From positions 248,001 through 312,000 of the forward strand of contig NZ_LYPC01000026.1 in NCBI RefSeq assembly GCF_001700435.1: DNA of 64,000 nt, given 5' to 3'. Each line of letters starts with the position of its first letter. The stretch's first letter is position 1. The DNA is from Paenibacillus pectinilyticus (GTDB taxonomy: Bacteria > Bacillota > Bacilli > Paenibacillales > NBRC-103111). The notes beneath the pieces were generated by a model. That model was not told the DNA's origin. It was given only the letters and a program-made list of their open reading frames with translations, and did no database searches. A program made the position numbers and the translations under genes. This document shows, piece after piece, positions 35,101 through 42,403 of this stretch.

Positions 35101-35417
35101 TCGCGAATCAACTCGGCATCGTGAATGGCGTAGACGCGCAGCACTTTAACCCGCAAGCCAGCATCACGCGTCAAGATATGTTCGTTATGATAGTGAGAGC
35201 CTTGGCTCAAGTTAACAAATCGCTGCCAACAGTGAACACAGCGACGACATTTACAGACGCAGCGGACATCGCTTCCTATGCGGTTCAGGCGATCAACGCC
35301 CTCGCCCAAAAAGGCTTCGTAGAAGGCAACGCCGGCAAAGTAAACCCTCTGGGTCATACGACCCGTGCGGAGACTGCCGTTATGCTGGACCGACTATTCC
35401 AGTATTTGTATCATTAA
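29136..35417 (+). CDS. giant surface GH10 xylanase: CBM-like, GH10, 9 FN3, DNRLRE and 3 SLH domains
   Basis: 2093 residues. Signal peptide (residues about 1-32). A CBM4/9-like beta domain (about 45-205). GH10 catalytic domain (about 215-560) with acid/base E383 in WDVLNEP and nucleophile E486 in ITEFDV, plus a beta tail to about 625. Four FN3 domains (632-1016); a DNRLRE/CBM96-like domain (about 1017-1202, RRAYLKFPLTTV...WLNKPVDG); five more FN3 (1206-1678); an unassigned 230-residue region with a Pro-rich start; and three SLH motifs (FNPTATITRADFTKLLVE; FNPQASITRQDMFVMIV; VNPLGHTTRAETAVMLD). SLH anchors it to pyruvylated wall polymer, so xylan is cut at the cell surface beside the transporter. 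AAGGAAGG precedes the start. Confidence 0.93.
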   Translation: MMIMGKMGRMLALLLIGALLIVPFQSIRVLAQTLTEDELGQLPGSEVLISDIKQQGAALNPEAPAYGTVANSTVEGQAFTEALRFTTNVQPASTYLLQYVLPIQASIEKDDVMLATFYARTLRSTVETAEGTVALVMEKRGNFEKSITETLTVPSQWKKFIVPIKAALMMEANTPQITFRLGFKPQEIEIANLKVVNYKKAVTFENLPSTPVVYDGMEEDAPWRAEANARIEQIRKGDLAVEVKDADGHPIPDAAVHVQMTKHDFKFGTAVNSNFIFGTDQNSEMYRTKLKENFNSVVMENEMKWPFWESDKSKTVKLYNWLGENKFDIRGHALLWDGSARLPGDIPGLLSDKTALEKRIQDHFHELAGLFRGRLYNWDVLNEPVLNSMIRSTYDDQGAVMANWFKTAKEADTTAKLYVNETQILGTDAPVIQNFSNILQSMKDHGAPIDGIGIQAHFGSTPVSPMAFYDQLTHFTQYAPEIAITEFDVNSPREDIQGKFTRDILLAAFSHPNVKSFTMWGFWDGAHWQNNAPLFRNDWSLKPSGEQWRNLVYGAWWTDVTGTTDANGQYGTRGFYGDYDVTVTRGGISQTVKTSLQQGKDNKVSIVWGAPSEGGSQASFVPLPIPAQDAEITAPVWPYGSAFGVSAASPTSVTFNWPAAHDNQSVDGYLIYQDGQLLKRTTPNVTSYDVTGLTPGQSYLLHVQAVDKQGNLSLPSPDIQATAASAADQTVPGWKKGATIAIANLSQTGASLSWPSGVDNDGAAGYRIYVNGQITGDTETPSYALAHLTENTQYTVRVEAKDGEGNLSLGGPIVTFRTLGIADITPPAWTSPATLTTSDITATSVNLSWSQALDARGVTAYRVFQGNKELVTLPVTTNSFHVDGLTSNTTYNFKVEAADGSDNWSVTGPGSTVKTNVGTDASAPIWPANRMLTYSGLTDRAVTLNWTPAVDNIAVSGYRVYGNNTVLADVYGNVQSLPVTNLSAGQPYTFRIEARDATGNWSVNGPSVTVTTVPGVTRTQQVLYPSDDAFIQAPATLGGAGTTNNIDYLRYKNAAGVTPSETNKNTGNNRRAYLKFPLTTVTGNVYDASLNLYVFAVQTPNMNINMDLYQTGDNWQEAGATPVNWLNKPVDGSKIASTIIKNAGYWKKFTVTDQVVTEVNGDRVISFKLQDDAWLDQNVDFYSKDATGANAIYKPYLSVGTEQLPVDVIAPTWTNGTLTASHVQPQAASLTWSSAQDQSGINGYTVYQNGTAIATVGSDVYSYNLTGLTPSTAYTFKVEARDASLVSSTGPTTSITTPSADILAPVWSPTATLTAQNVSRFAATLQWQAAADQYGVAAYDMYNGNTVLASVYGDVLSYEVTGLTAGTEYDFHVTARDAAGNLATGPNVHVTTLAPDTTRPTWGVGSQLSTPVVTSSGFALNWPTATDETGVDHYLIEMDGSTAPEVAKDVRSYYVNGLNEDTDYPIQVVAVDGAGNRSDGLALTIRTLKEDTITPQWPTGSRLTSTRESDRETLAWDAAEDNVAIKQYVLYRDGVEIAQVDGSVKSYTIMGTPGATAVYKVEAQDFVGNATVFGPSTNDPIIPVPSDTTPPGWPAGSSLTSGGLSTTSVQLTWSEAIDRMGVTQYKLLSSGSVVATTQGTTWLVNGLTPDTTYNFKVEAADEAKNMSSNGPSLTITTPASPPPVVVLPVTSLPDPKQPVIDVIKGGARITISLEGLATQAGKVSATLDQATLDAAIKKADEQGAGTKKVSIQLPHVAGAQTYALQIPTDYLTKQDVLHGLEISTELGTLFLPSNLFANNTEAAVHANVTVSISLAQLPKQANLGGATKNVVELHFEADGQPLKFESRDTKVFVGLPYVLTTEERSHAELLNVWYVNAQGQAQLVPTGHYDPASGRVQFSTNHFSMYAVSYNKPAFQDLASTPWAQKAIETLAAKGIIQGVTDQIFNPTATITRADFTKLLVETFGLQATAQNHFEDVAQSAYYERAVAIANQLGIVNGVDAQHFNPQASITRQDMFVMIVRALAQVNKSLPTVNTATTFTDAADIASYAVQAINALAQKGFVEGNAGKVNPLGHTTRAETAVMLDRLFQYLYH

Positions 35418-35430
35418 TCGTGATGATGAG

Positions 35431-35459
35431 AACCGTGCCTATACATAGGTGCGGTTTTT
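35431..35459 (+). terminator. intrinsic terminator
   Basis: AACCG..CCTA/TAGG..CGGTT interrupted stem with a four-base loop and a T run, downstream of the xylanase gene. Confidence 0.75.
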
Positions 35460-35623
35460 GTTATTTTTGAATAGGAAAAAGTACGATCCCTGCAGTGAAT
35501 CCTACGCTAACCATATTGAACCCGCATGAAATTCAGCCTATTATTTGGTGTATAGCGTAATTGGGAGAACCCGATTAGACTACGATTGAAAGTATTTACG
35601 CGGTTTACAGGAGGCAAGTCGAC

Positions 35624-37414
35624 TTGTTCAACTATATGGTCAAAAGCGTGAAGCGTTCTCTCAAATGGAAGCTGATCTCGATCATCGTGACGATTTTGAT
35701 TTTTACCGTGTCAACGATTGGGATTTCGAGCTATATCCAGACGAAGAGTTCGGTTCGCAAAGATATCGATCACCTCAGCATGCAAGTGTTGAAGCAAGCG
35801 AATATGAACCTCAATCGGTACTATTCGGAGTATGAGTTAGCCTTCCTAATGCTCAGCAACAGTCTGGAAGTGCGGGATTGGATGCGTGTTTCGTCACCTA
35901 CCGTTTCCTCTGAGCTTATTCGCAACTACGAAAGAATTAAGGATAACTATTTGAATCGCTTATTTCTGCAATATCCAGAAGTTCTATCGGTTACTTTATA
36001 TAATCCAAGCGGGTATGAACAACATTTTGTAAATACGTATGCGCTTCCTTTAAATTATTCGATTAAAAATGAACCTTACTTCTCGCAAAGCAAAAATTTT
36101 GAGAAAATCAAATTCATTACCGGCATGTCCGAGAATTATTTGGATGCTGCGAATCAGAAATTAAAAATTCCTGTCTTAACCCTGTTCAAGCAGAGTAATG
36201 ATGGCTATCTCAAGATTGATATATCCCTTACACCTTCGCAAAGCATTATGTCACAAATTGATATTTCGAACTCAGGCGTTGCTGTCGTGATGGACCAGTC
36301 CGGTACGATTATTCATCATTCGCATGCGGAAGAAGTCATGGGGCGTATGGATGTTCATATTGTAGAAGCGGTGAAGGATCAGAAGGAAGGATCGATTTTC
36401 GACAAGTCGGGCAAAGAGTTGATTATTTTCCAAACCATTCAGATGACAGGCTGGAAGATTATCGCTATTTTACCGTACCAGGAAATTGCCAAGAGTATTA
36501 ACTATACGCGCAATATGACGATTATCGTTGCCATTTCTGCTTTAATTATCTCGGTGTTGCTCACCTATTTCGCAGCATCCTCGATCACGGGCCGAATTCT
36601 TGGTTTGCGTAAAATGATGAAAGCGATGCAGCTGACAAGCTCTTTTCATCTGCGCGCAGAGGTGGAAGGCGTCGATGAGGTAGCTGATTTAAGCATCTCC
36701 TTCAATAACCTGCTCGGGCACTTGGAGCAATCGATTCATGATCACGCTGAGACGCGGGTGTTGCAGCATCGGGCTGTAATTTCCGCGCTTCAATCGCAGA
36801 TTAACTCGCATTTTCTATATAACACGCTCGAAACAATCAATTCAATGGCCGTCATCTCCAAGCAGTCCCATATTGGTCATGTCGCGGTCAATCTCTCTAA
36901 TATGCTGCGGTATACCTCGGATTTTAAGAATGTGCAGGTCATTCTCAAAGAAGAGATTAAACATTTGGAAAATTATTTGACGATTATGAAAGTCCGATTT
37001 AAAGATGAAGTCACTTATGGCATTGAGGTGCCTGATGAGCTCATGCAAGCTGTATGTACGAAAGCGCTTTTACAGCCGTTGGTGGAAAATAGCATTAAGC
37101 ATGGGCGCGAAACAACGGGAGAATCCGTTCATATTCGTGTGATAGGGAAAGTGATGGAGGGGGACAGGCTGCTCCTGACCGTTGCGGATAATGGCCCTGG
37201 CTTCACGGCAGACACACTGGCGCGTTTAACAAAAGAGAGTGCGGACACGCAGGGACATTCGTATCGGCACAATCAAGTCGGACTATCGAATCTGATTTAC
37301 CGTTTGCATATGTTTTATTCGGGTGAAGCCAAAATCTGCTTCTTCAATGATCCCATCTCAGGCGGGGCGGTCGCCCAGGTGTCATTGCCTTTACAAGCGA
37401 ACTTGGATACATAG
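35624..37414 (+). CDS. YesM-type sensor histidine kinase
   Basis: 596 residues from TTG 35624, set by AGGAGG 9 bases upstream; the next ATG (35636) is too far. Membrane segment about residues 15-37. An extracellular Cache-like sensor (about 40-285). A second membrane segment (MTIIVAISALIISVLLTYFAASS). HAMP region. His-kinase motif SHFLYNTLE with H396, ATP-binding N-box VENSIKHG and G-box DNGPGF. It should sense a saccharide or its loaded binding protein and phosphorylate the YesN-type regulator 18 bases downstream. Confidence 0.93.
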   Translation: MFNYMVKSVKRSLKWKLISIIVTILIFTVSTIGISSYIQTKSSVRKDIDHLSMQVLKQANMNLNRYYSEYELAFLMLSNSLEVRDWMRVSSPTVSSELIRNYERIKDNYLNRLFLQYPEVLSVTLYNPSGYEQHFVNTYALPLNYSIKNEPYFSQSKNFEKIKFITGMSENYLDAANQKLKIPVLTLFKQSNDGYLKIDISLTPSQSIMSQIDISNSGVAVVMDQSGTIIHHSHAEEVMGRMDVHIVEAVKDQKEGSIFDKSGKELIIFQTIQMTGWKIIAILPYQEIAKSINYTRNMTIIVAISALIISVLLTYFAASSITGRILGLRKMMKAMQLTSSFHLRAEVEGVDEVADLSISFNNLLGHLEQSIHDHAETRVLQHRAVISALQSQINSHFLYNTLETINSMAVISKQSHIGHVAVNLSNMLRYTSDFKNVQVILKEEIKHLENYLTIMKVRFKDEVTYGIEVPDELMQAVCTKALLQPLVENSIKHGRETTGESVHIRVIGKVMEGDRLLLTVADNGPGFTADTLARLTKESADTQGHSYRHNQVGLSNLIYRLHMFYSGEAKICFFNDPISGGAVAQVSLPLQANLDT

Positions 37415-37432
37415 AAAGGGGTCTAGAGACAG

Positions 37433-38521
37433 ATGAATAGACTGATAATCGTAGATGATGAAGATTTAATTCGGGAAAGTCTAGCTATACAAGTTTCAGA
37501 GATGGAAGGTGTTACGGTCTCAGCCACACTTGCGAATGGCAAGAAGGCGTTGGATTGGTTGAAGGATCACTATGCGGATATCTGCATGACGGATGTGCGG
37601 ATGCCTGTGGTTGACGGTTTGCAGCTTATGAAAGAGATCAACGAACACTATCCTTGGATGATCTGTATCGTTATTTCGAGCTATGATGATTTTCAGTATG
37701 CGAAAAGGAGTATCGAGCTGGGCGCAGTCGATTATGTGCTCAAGCCGATGGATAGCGTCCTCTTGCAAGAGGCCGTGGTCAAGGCTTGCGCTCGTATTCG
37801 GAGCCACCGCCGCAATGCAGCGAATCAGCTCCTATTGCATAAGCTGCCTGTTTACAAACCGATGCTGGACCGCTGGATCGAGATGGTCTTGTCTGTTTAT
37901 TTGCACGGGCAGCCGCTGCTGATTGTAGATACACTAGCCATGTTGGAAGTGTGGGTGGAAGGCCGCTATGAACTGCTGAACGAGCTAACGATGGCTTGGA
38001 CATCGCTCGTCATCGAAGAGCTGAAGAAGCAGGACATCCATGTGACGTATGAGGAAGGCGAAGATTTGGAGCTGGGGGAAGAACGCTTACAGCATGCCGA
38101 AGTGCGGCAGTATTTCCGCTTGTGCGCGGTGAGGCGGCTGGAGCAAGCAGCGAATATTCTCATGGATCGCGCTCGGAAGGCGAAGAACCTGCAGAAGGAG
38201 AGCGTTGTCGATCAGGTCAAACGATATATCGAAGAGCATTATGCCGAGAACTGGGGGCTTCAGGAGCTGGCTGATCACGTCGCGATGAGCCGCTCATATT
38301 TAGCGAAGCTTTTTAAAGAGCAGGCGGGGATGACGATTTGGACCTATTGCGTTAACGTTCGGATGCGCAAAGCGCGGGATTTGCTGCTTACGTCCTCCTT
38401 GAAGAGCTATGAAATTGCCCTGCAAGTTGGCTACGAGAATAGCATTCACTTCTCACGTATTTTCAAACAGTATCACGGGTTGAACCCGATGGAGTATAAG
38501 GACCGATTTGGAGGTGAATAA
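37433..38521 (+). CDS. YesN-type response regulator with AraC DNA-binding domain
   Basis: 362 residues. Receiver domain 1-120 with acidic pocket DDE and phospho-acceptor D54 in MTDVRMP, Lys in LKPMDS. A central region of unknown fold. The C-terminal AraC domain (about 258-358: YAENWGLQELADHVAMSRSYLAKLFKEQAGMTIW; SYEIALQVGYENSIHFSRIFKQYHGLNPMEYK). It probably activates the neighbouring ABC transporter, xylanase and GH30 genes. Confidence 0.93.
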   Translation: MNRLIIVDDEDLIRESLAIQVSEMEGVTVSATLANGKKALDWLKDHYADICMTDVRMPVVDGLQLMKEINEHYPWMICIVISSYDDFQYAKRSIELGAVDYVLKPMDSVLLQEAVVKACARIRSHRRNAANQLLLHKLPVYKPMLDRWIEMVLSVYLHGQPLLIVDTLAMLEVWVEGRYELLNELTMAWTSLVIEELKKQDIHVTYEEGEDLELGEERLQHAEVRQYFRLCAVRRLEQAANILMDRARKAKNLQKESVVDQVKRYIEEHYAENWGLQELADHVAMSRSYLAKLFKEQAGMTIWTYCVNVRMRKARDLLLTSSLKSYEIALQVGYENSIHFSRIFKQYHGLNPMEYKDRFGGE

Positions 38522-38592
38522 GGCAGGAGAAAGGCTTTTTGCAACATTTGCATCGCATTTGTGCAGTAAAAAACCTTTTCCCCTCAGTGTAT

Positions 38593-38606
38593 TGAAAGCG
38601 ATTTCA
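38593..38606 (+). promoter_or_regulatory. CcpA catabolite-responsive element (cre) before the GH30 gene
   Basis: TGAAAGCGATTTCA fits the cre consensus TGWAARCGYTWNCW at nearly every position. It lies 58 bases before the GH30 start, suggesting glucose repression of that gene. Confidence 0.75.
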
Positions 38607-38663
38607 GATTAAATTAAGGGAGGCTGAGCTTAGGCCAAATTGGAGAAAAGAGGTGCATGCAGG

Positions 38664-40004
38664 ATGATTTCACGAAGAAAGAAGGTTTATGGTGTAATGG
38701 GATTGGCGGTTGCGATGTTGGTGAGTGTGGCACCACCTGTGTTGGCAGCTAGCACGGTGACGGTGTATAAGGATACGACGTATCAAACGATTTGGGGATT
38801 CGGCGCGGCAGCCAATCACCCGGTAAATGAGTTGAAAACGAATTTTAACGCGGCCACGCAGGGAGCCATCTTGGATACGTTGTTCCGTACGGATAACTCG
38901 AATGCTGGTTTGTCAATCGTCCGGATGGAAATTAATCCCTATACGGCTGCCCAGGATGCGGTGCAAACGACATTCATGCCCTCATCGGGCGTCTTGGATT
39001 GGAATACGGATCTCCATCAACGATGGTTCGCCCAAGAGGCGGAGAATCGCGGGATGAATCAATTTTACGCGGTACCGTGGAGCCCTCCTGGCTGGATGAA
39101 AACGAATGGTTCCCCGAATAACGGCGGCCATTTGAGCACCTCGCAATACGACAATTTTGCCAATTACATGAAGACTTACGTGGACCACTACCGCAATGTG
39201 TTCGGATTCAATATCAAATGGGTCAGTGTGCAAAATGAACCCGATTTAACTACGCCGTATGCTTCGGCATCCTATACGACGAGTGAATTGGATCAAGTAG
39301 GGGCGAAGGTGGCCGATGCCATTCACAGCTTGAATCAAGGCGTGTTGGTTGGGGCGCCAGAAGGCTCCAATCGCACCTCCTCGAACAACTACATGGTCAA
39401 TTTTAGTAGCACAACACGAGATAAATTGGATTTTGTACCGGTACATGATTACAGCACCTATGTGGATGTGAACCATTTTGGCAAGCCGCTAATCGCGACA
39501 GAGGTGAGTGACTTCCAGAATACGAACGATCCATCAATTACGGATGGGTTGAAGTGGGCCAATATGATTGCCGCTGATTTGAAGCGAGGGGAGCGGGGCT
39601 GGTTCTATTGGTGGGCGGTGAATCCGGCCTCCAGCACGACAGGTGAGGGACTCATCAACTTAGGCGCAAATAATACGTACACGGTGAACAAAAGGCTCTA
39701 CGTGATGGGCCAATTCAGCCGCTATCTGCGGCCGGATGATACCCGCATTCTGGCTGCGTCGAGCGACAGTAACCTCGTGGCCATCGGTGGCAAGAATGCC
39801 ACGGGTCGATCCTCGGTTGTCATTATTAACAACAGCGCGTCTGCAATTACGACGACGATTAGCGGCCTGACGTTTGCCAATGTATCGGCAAGACGCACGA
39901 GCGCTACGGAGGATTTGGCCAAATTAACAGACATCGCCGTGACCGGCGGAGCGGTTACCGTCACGCTGCCAGGTAAATCCGTGACGAGTTATGTGGAGTA
40001 TTAA
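38664..40004 (+). CDS. secreted GH30 family xylanase-type hydrolase
   Basis: 446 residues from ATG 38664 (GAGGTG upstream; TTG 38640 rejected). Signal peptide MISRRKKVYGVMGLAVAMLV...VLAAS. A (beta/alpha)8 barrel with acid/base E192 in SVQNEPD and nucleophile E280 in ATEVSD, 88 residues apart as in GH30. A C-terminal beta-sandwich ends LPGKSVTSYVEY. YAVPWSPPGWMKTNG is typical of GH30 subfamily 8. The WY-x-RRSYG segment of glucuronoxylanases, whose Arg reads the glucuronate, is replaced by WFYWWAVNPASST. Its specificity may therefore not depend on methylglucuronate. Confidence 0.88.
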   Translation: MISRRKKVYGVMGLAVAMLVSVAPPVLAASTVTVYKDTTYQTIWGFGAAANHPVNELKTNFNAATQGAILDTLFRTDNSNAGLSIVRMEINPYTAAQDAVQTTFMPSSGVLDWNTDLHQRWFAQEAENRGMNQFYAVPWSPPGWMKTNGSPNNGGHLSTSQYDNFANYMKTYVDHYRNVFGFNIKWVSVQNEPDLTTPYASASYTTSELDQVGAKVADAIHSLNQGVLVGAPEGSNRTSSNNYMVNFSSTTRDKLDFVPVHDYSTYVDVNHFGKPLIATEVSDFQNTNDPSITDGLKWANMIAADLKRGERGWFYWWAVNPASSTTGEGLINLGANNTYTVNKRLYVMGQFSRYLRPDDTRILAASSDSNLVAIGGKNATGRSSVVIINNSASAITTTISGLTFANVSARRTSATEDLAKLTDIAVTGGAVTVTLPGKSVTSYVEY

Positions 40005-40088
40005 GCGAGGTCACTGGTTTATCCTGCGCGGAATGTGGGCATCCTTTTACTAGAGTGATAGATTCTAGTGAAGAGGTGGAGTGGTACG

Positions 40089-40319
40089 ATGTCAACAGAA
40101 GCGTCACAGATATTCAAGCCAGTCATTCCTAGCAAAATTGCGGCATCCATTGAAAACCTGCGGAACGAAGGATGGACGGAGGACGATTTCTTTAATTTTC
40201 CGCGTTATGATGAAGAGTGCCCGGAAGAACGGATGTTATTTCACTACTTTCGACATAATCGGGTAGCCTTTGCGGCGGCGATTATTAATAGCTACAGTGT
40301 TCAGGAGATGCAGCAGTAA
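40089..40319 (+). CDS. 76-residue protein of unknown function
   Basis: ATG 40089 with GAGGTGGAG upstream. A soluble, acidic protein (SKIAASIENLRNEGWTEDDF...FPRYDEECPEERMLFHYFRH) with no membrane segment. The ribosome site and the terminator that follows support it as a real gene. I do not recognise the family. Confidence 0.6.
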   Translation: MSTEASQIFKPVIPSKIAASIENLRNEGWTEDDFFNFPRYDEECPEERMLFHYFRHNRVAFAAAIINSYSVQEMQQ

Positions 40320-40336
40320 CACCATAAATAAACGGA

Positions 40337-40373
40337 GATCCTTATCCTGCGGAAGCTGGATGAGGATCTTTTT
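40337..40373 (+). terminator. intrinsic terminator
   Basis: Eleven-base stem GATCCTTATCC/GGATGAGGATC (one wobble), ten-base loop and five Ts. Confidence 0.85.
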
Positions 40374-40467
40374 CGTTAAACGGCGTGATGTAGCTTTTTC
40401 ATAGTATAATCGTATGTAAAGTTGAAGTCCCCAATATAGTCACCAATAGGATGGAGGTATTGCCCGC

Positions 40468-42306
40468 ATGTTTGTAAAGAAAAGCATGTTTACTCGGAAT
40501 GGCAAGTCCTATGTCTATTATAAAATCGTCAGTACCTATAAAGATGAGTTCGGTCGAAATAAGCATCGCGTTGTCAAACACCTCGGCAAGCTGACAGATG
40601 CGGAGGTCGCCGAGGTGCGCAGCGTGTTGAAGGAACAGAGCCAATTGCAAGCCGGCCAGGTCATGGAAGCGGCTGATTCAAGTATCCGAAGTACGGTTAA
40701 TGTACCGCAGGAAGTACCGCAATTTGTCCTGCATGATACCAAGCAGCTGACTTATGAACCCTTCGCGCAGAAGGAATGGAACGTGACAGAGGCAGATATG
40801 CTGCTGCTCGTTCGTGAGGGGACTGGCGAGCTGTTCATGAATGGCAAAAAGGTGGTGCTAAAATACGGGACGGTCGTCTATGCGCCCTCCGGCAGCGGGA
40901 TGCATGTTGTCAACACTAGCAGTACTGTGCTGCAGATGGATCGGATTGCATTTGATGTGATCATCCGAAGTGGGTCACCTGCAGAAAAAGGCACCTACCT
41001 GCCATTTAGCATACAAAGCATGTTCCAAGAACCGATTCAGCTGCAAACGCCTTACTGGGCGTTGCAGGTATCTAGAGAGCTGGATGAGATGCAAGTAAGC
41101 GGCCGACCGCAGGATTTGTTCAAAAGACAAATTCTATTCTATACGATGATGGACATCATATTTAAGAACACGGGTGAAGCACGTCCGCCAGAGATGCACA
41201 ATGTCATCGAACATGCGGTTATGCTGATTCATAAGCATTATCGGGATGATTTAACACGAGATCAGATCGCGGAGCAGCTCGGTGTAAGCCCAGAGCATTT
41301 CTCCCGATTGTTCAAAAAAGAAAAAGGGATCGGTTTTATCGATTATTTGCTCCATCTTCGCATTGAACGGTCACGTGAGCTATTGCAGCTTTCTCGATCC
41401 AACGTGCAAGAAATTGCGCAGGAGGTTGGCTTTCAGAGCCAATATTATTTTAGCCGCAAATTTAAACAACTGGTGGGCTCTTCGCCAAGTGCCTACGTGC
41501 ATCAACCGAAAAAATATGTCTCGCTGGATGCTTGGGCAACCTCAACCTTGTTGACGTTGGGTGTTGTTCCGCGTGTTGGCATTATCAATCCTTGGATGAC
41601 GGCACATTATCAGCGTGTGCTGAGTCAAGCTGAGTTTAAGCCGATCGAAGGCTTAGATGAACAAAGCGCCGAGGAAGTTAAAGCGCTGCGGCCAGATTTG
41701 ATTTTCAGCAATGTACATAAACAGGATGTGACGTGGATTCGCACCCTTGGCCCTGTGGCTGATTTCAATCTAGAGAAGATGGATTGGCGGGCACAGTTAC
41801 GTTTTATTGCAGATGTTGTAAGGAAGGGGCAGGAGGCAGAGGTGTGGCTTCAAGCGTTTGACCGCCGAATTGCTGCAGCGAAAGAGGTACTTGGACGTGT
41901 CCTGAATCCTGACGACACGTTCATTATTATGAAGGTGGTTTCGGGCAAAATTTATGTCTACGGTGATCTGCGAAGTTTGGGCGGACCTATGCTTTATCAA
42001 GGCTTGCAGCTGCCTCCTCCGCGCATTGTCAAGGAGCGCATTATTGATGCCAAGCTGCTGAATCGCTGTATTTCGCTTGCTCAGCTTGGCGATTATGCAG
42101 CCGATCATGTCTTTCTCGTCAACTATGAATCTAACTGGCTGGAGGGGGCGGAGTCGTTCAAATCGCATCCGAACTGGAAGAAGTTTACGGCCGTTCGCAA
42201 AAACCAAGTGTATGATGTGAATCCGGATATCTTCTATGGGTTTGATCCGCTTTCGCTGGAGCTCCAGTTGCAAGAGATTGTTGATCGGCTTTCATCACAT
42301 TTGTAA
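40468..42306 (+). CDS. AraC regulator fused to a siderophore-binding-protein domain (Btr-like), with transposase-like N-terminus
   Basis: 612 residues in four parts. Residues 1-45 (FTRNGKSYVYYKIVSTYKDEFGR then HRVVKHLGKLTDAEV) resemble the N-terminal domain of IS1634/IS4-group transposases. Residues about 85-190 are a cupin-like pocket. About 250-345 is the AraC double helix-turn-helix (LTRDQIAEQLGVSPEHFSRLFKKEKG; VQEIAQEVGFQSQYYFSRKFK). About 350-610 is a FecB/BtuF-type periplasmic-binding domain used inside the cell (LRPDLIFSNV; NPDIFYGFDPLSLELQLQEI). The last two parts match B. subtilis Btr, which activates siderophore uptake when loaded. It sits before a Fur-boxed binding-lipoprotein gene, its likely target. 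Confidence 0.85.
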   Translation: MFVKKSMFTRNGKSYVYYKIVSTYKDEFGRNKHRVVKHLGKLTDAEVAEVRSVLKEQSQLQAGQVMEAADSSIRSTVNVPQEVPQFVLHDTKQLTYEPFAQKEWNVTEADMLLLVREGTGELFMNGKKVVLKYGTVVYAPSGSGMHVVNTSSTVLQMDRIAFDVIIRSGSPAEKGTYLPFSIQSMFQEPIQLQTPYWALQVSRELDEMQVSGRPQDLFKRQILFYTMMDIIFKNTGEARPPEMHNVIEHAVMLIHKHYRDDLTRDQIAEQLGVSPEHFSRLFKKEKGIGFIDYLLHLRIERSRELLQLSRSNVQEIAQEVGFQSQYYFSRKFKQLVGSSPSAYVHQPKKYVSLDAWATSTLLTLGVVPRVGIINPWMTAHYQRVLSQAEFKPIEGLDEQSAEEVKALRPDLIFSNVHKQDVTWIRTLGPVADFNLEKMDWRAQLRFIADVVRKGQEAEVWLQAFDRRIAAAKEVLGRVLNPDDTFIIMKVVSGKIYVYGDLRSLGGPMLYQGLQLPPPRIVKERIIDAKLLNRCISLAQLGDYAADHVFLVNYESNWLEGAESFKSHPNWKKFTAVRKNQVYDVNPDIFYGFDPLSLELQLQEIVDRLSSHL

Positions 42307-42364
42307 CGAAATATCGTCATGAATGTGTATGGACGACATCGCAAAGTCGTTGATATGATCCTAG

Positions 42365-42385
42365 TGAGAACTATTATCATTATCA
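42365..42385 (+). promoter_or_regulatory. Fur box before the siderophore-binding lipoprotein gene
   Basis: On the minus strand the site reads TGATAATGATAATAGTTCTC, containing an intact GATAATGATAAT half of the Fur consensus and a weaker second half. It lies 19 bases before the start codon, so iron-replete Fur would block expression. Confidence 0.7.
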
Positions 42386-42403
42386 AGAGGAGAGATACAC
42401 ATC

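Noticed and set aside
40468-40610. Insertion-sequence remnant at the start of the AraC fusion gene
   Set aside because: The transposase-like segment is in frame with the regulator, behind its own ribosome site (ATGGAGG), and no terminal inverted repeats or other transposase parts are visible. It is treated as a domain, not a mobile element.
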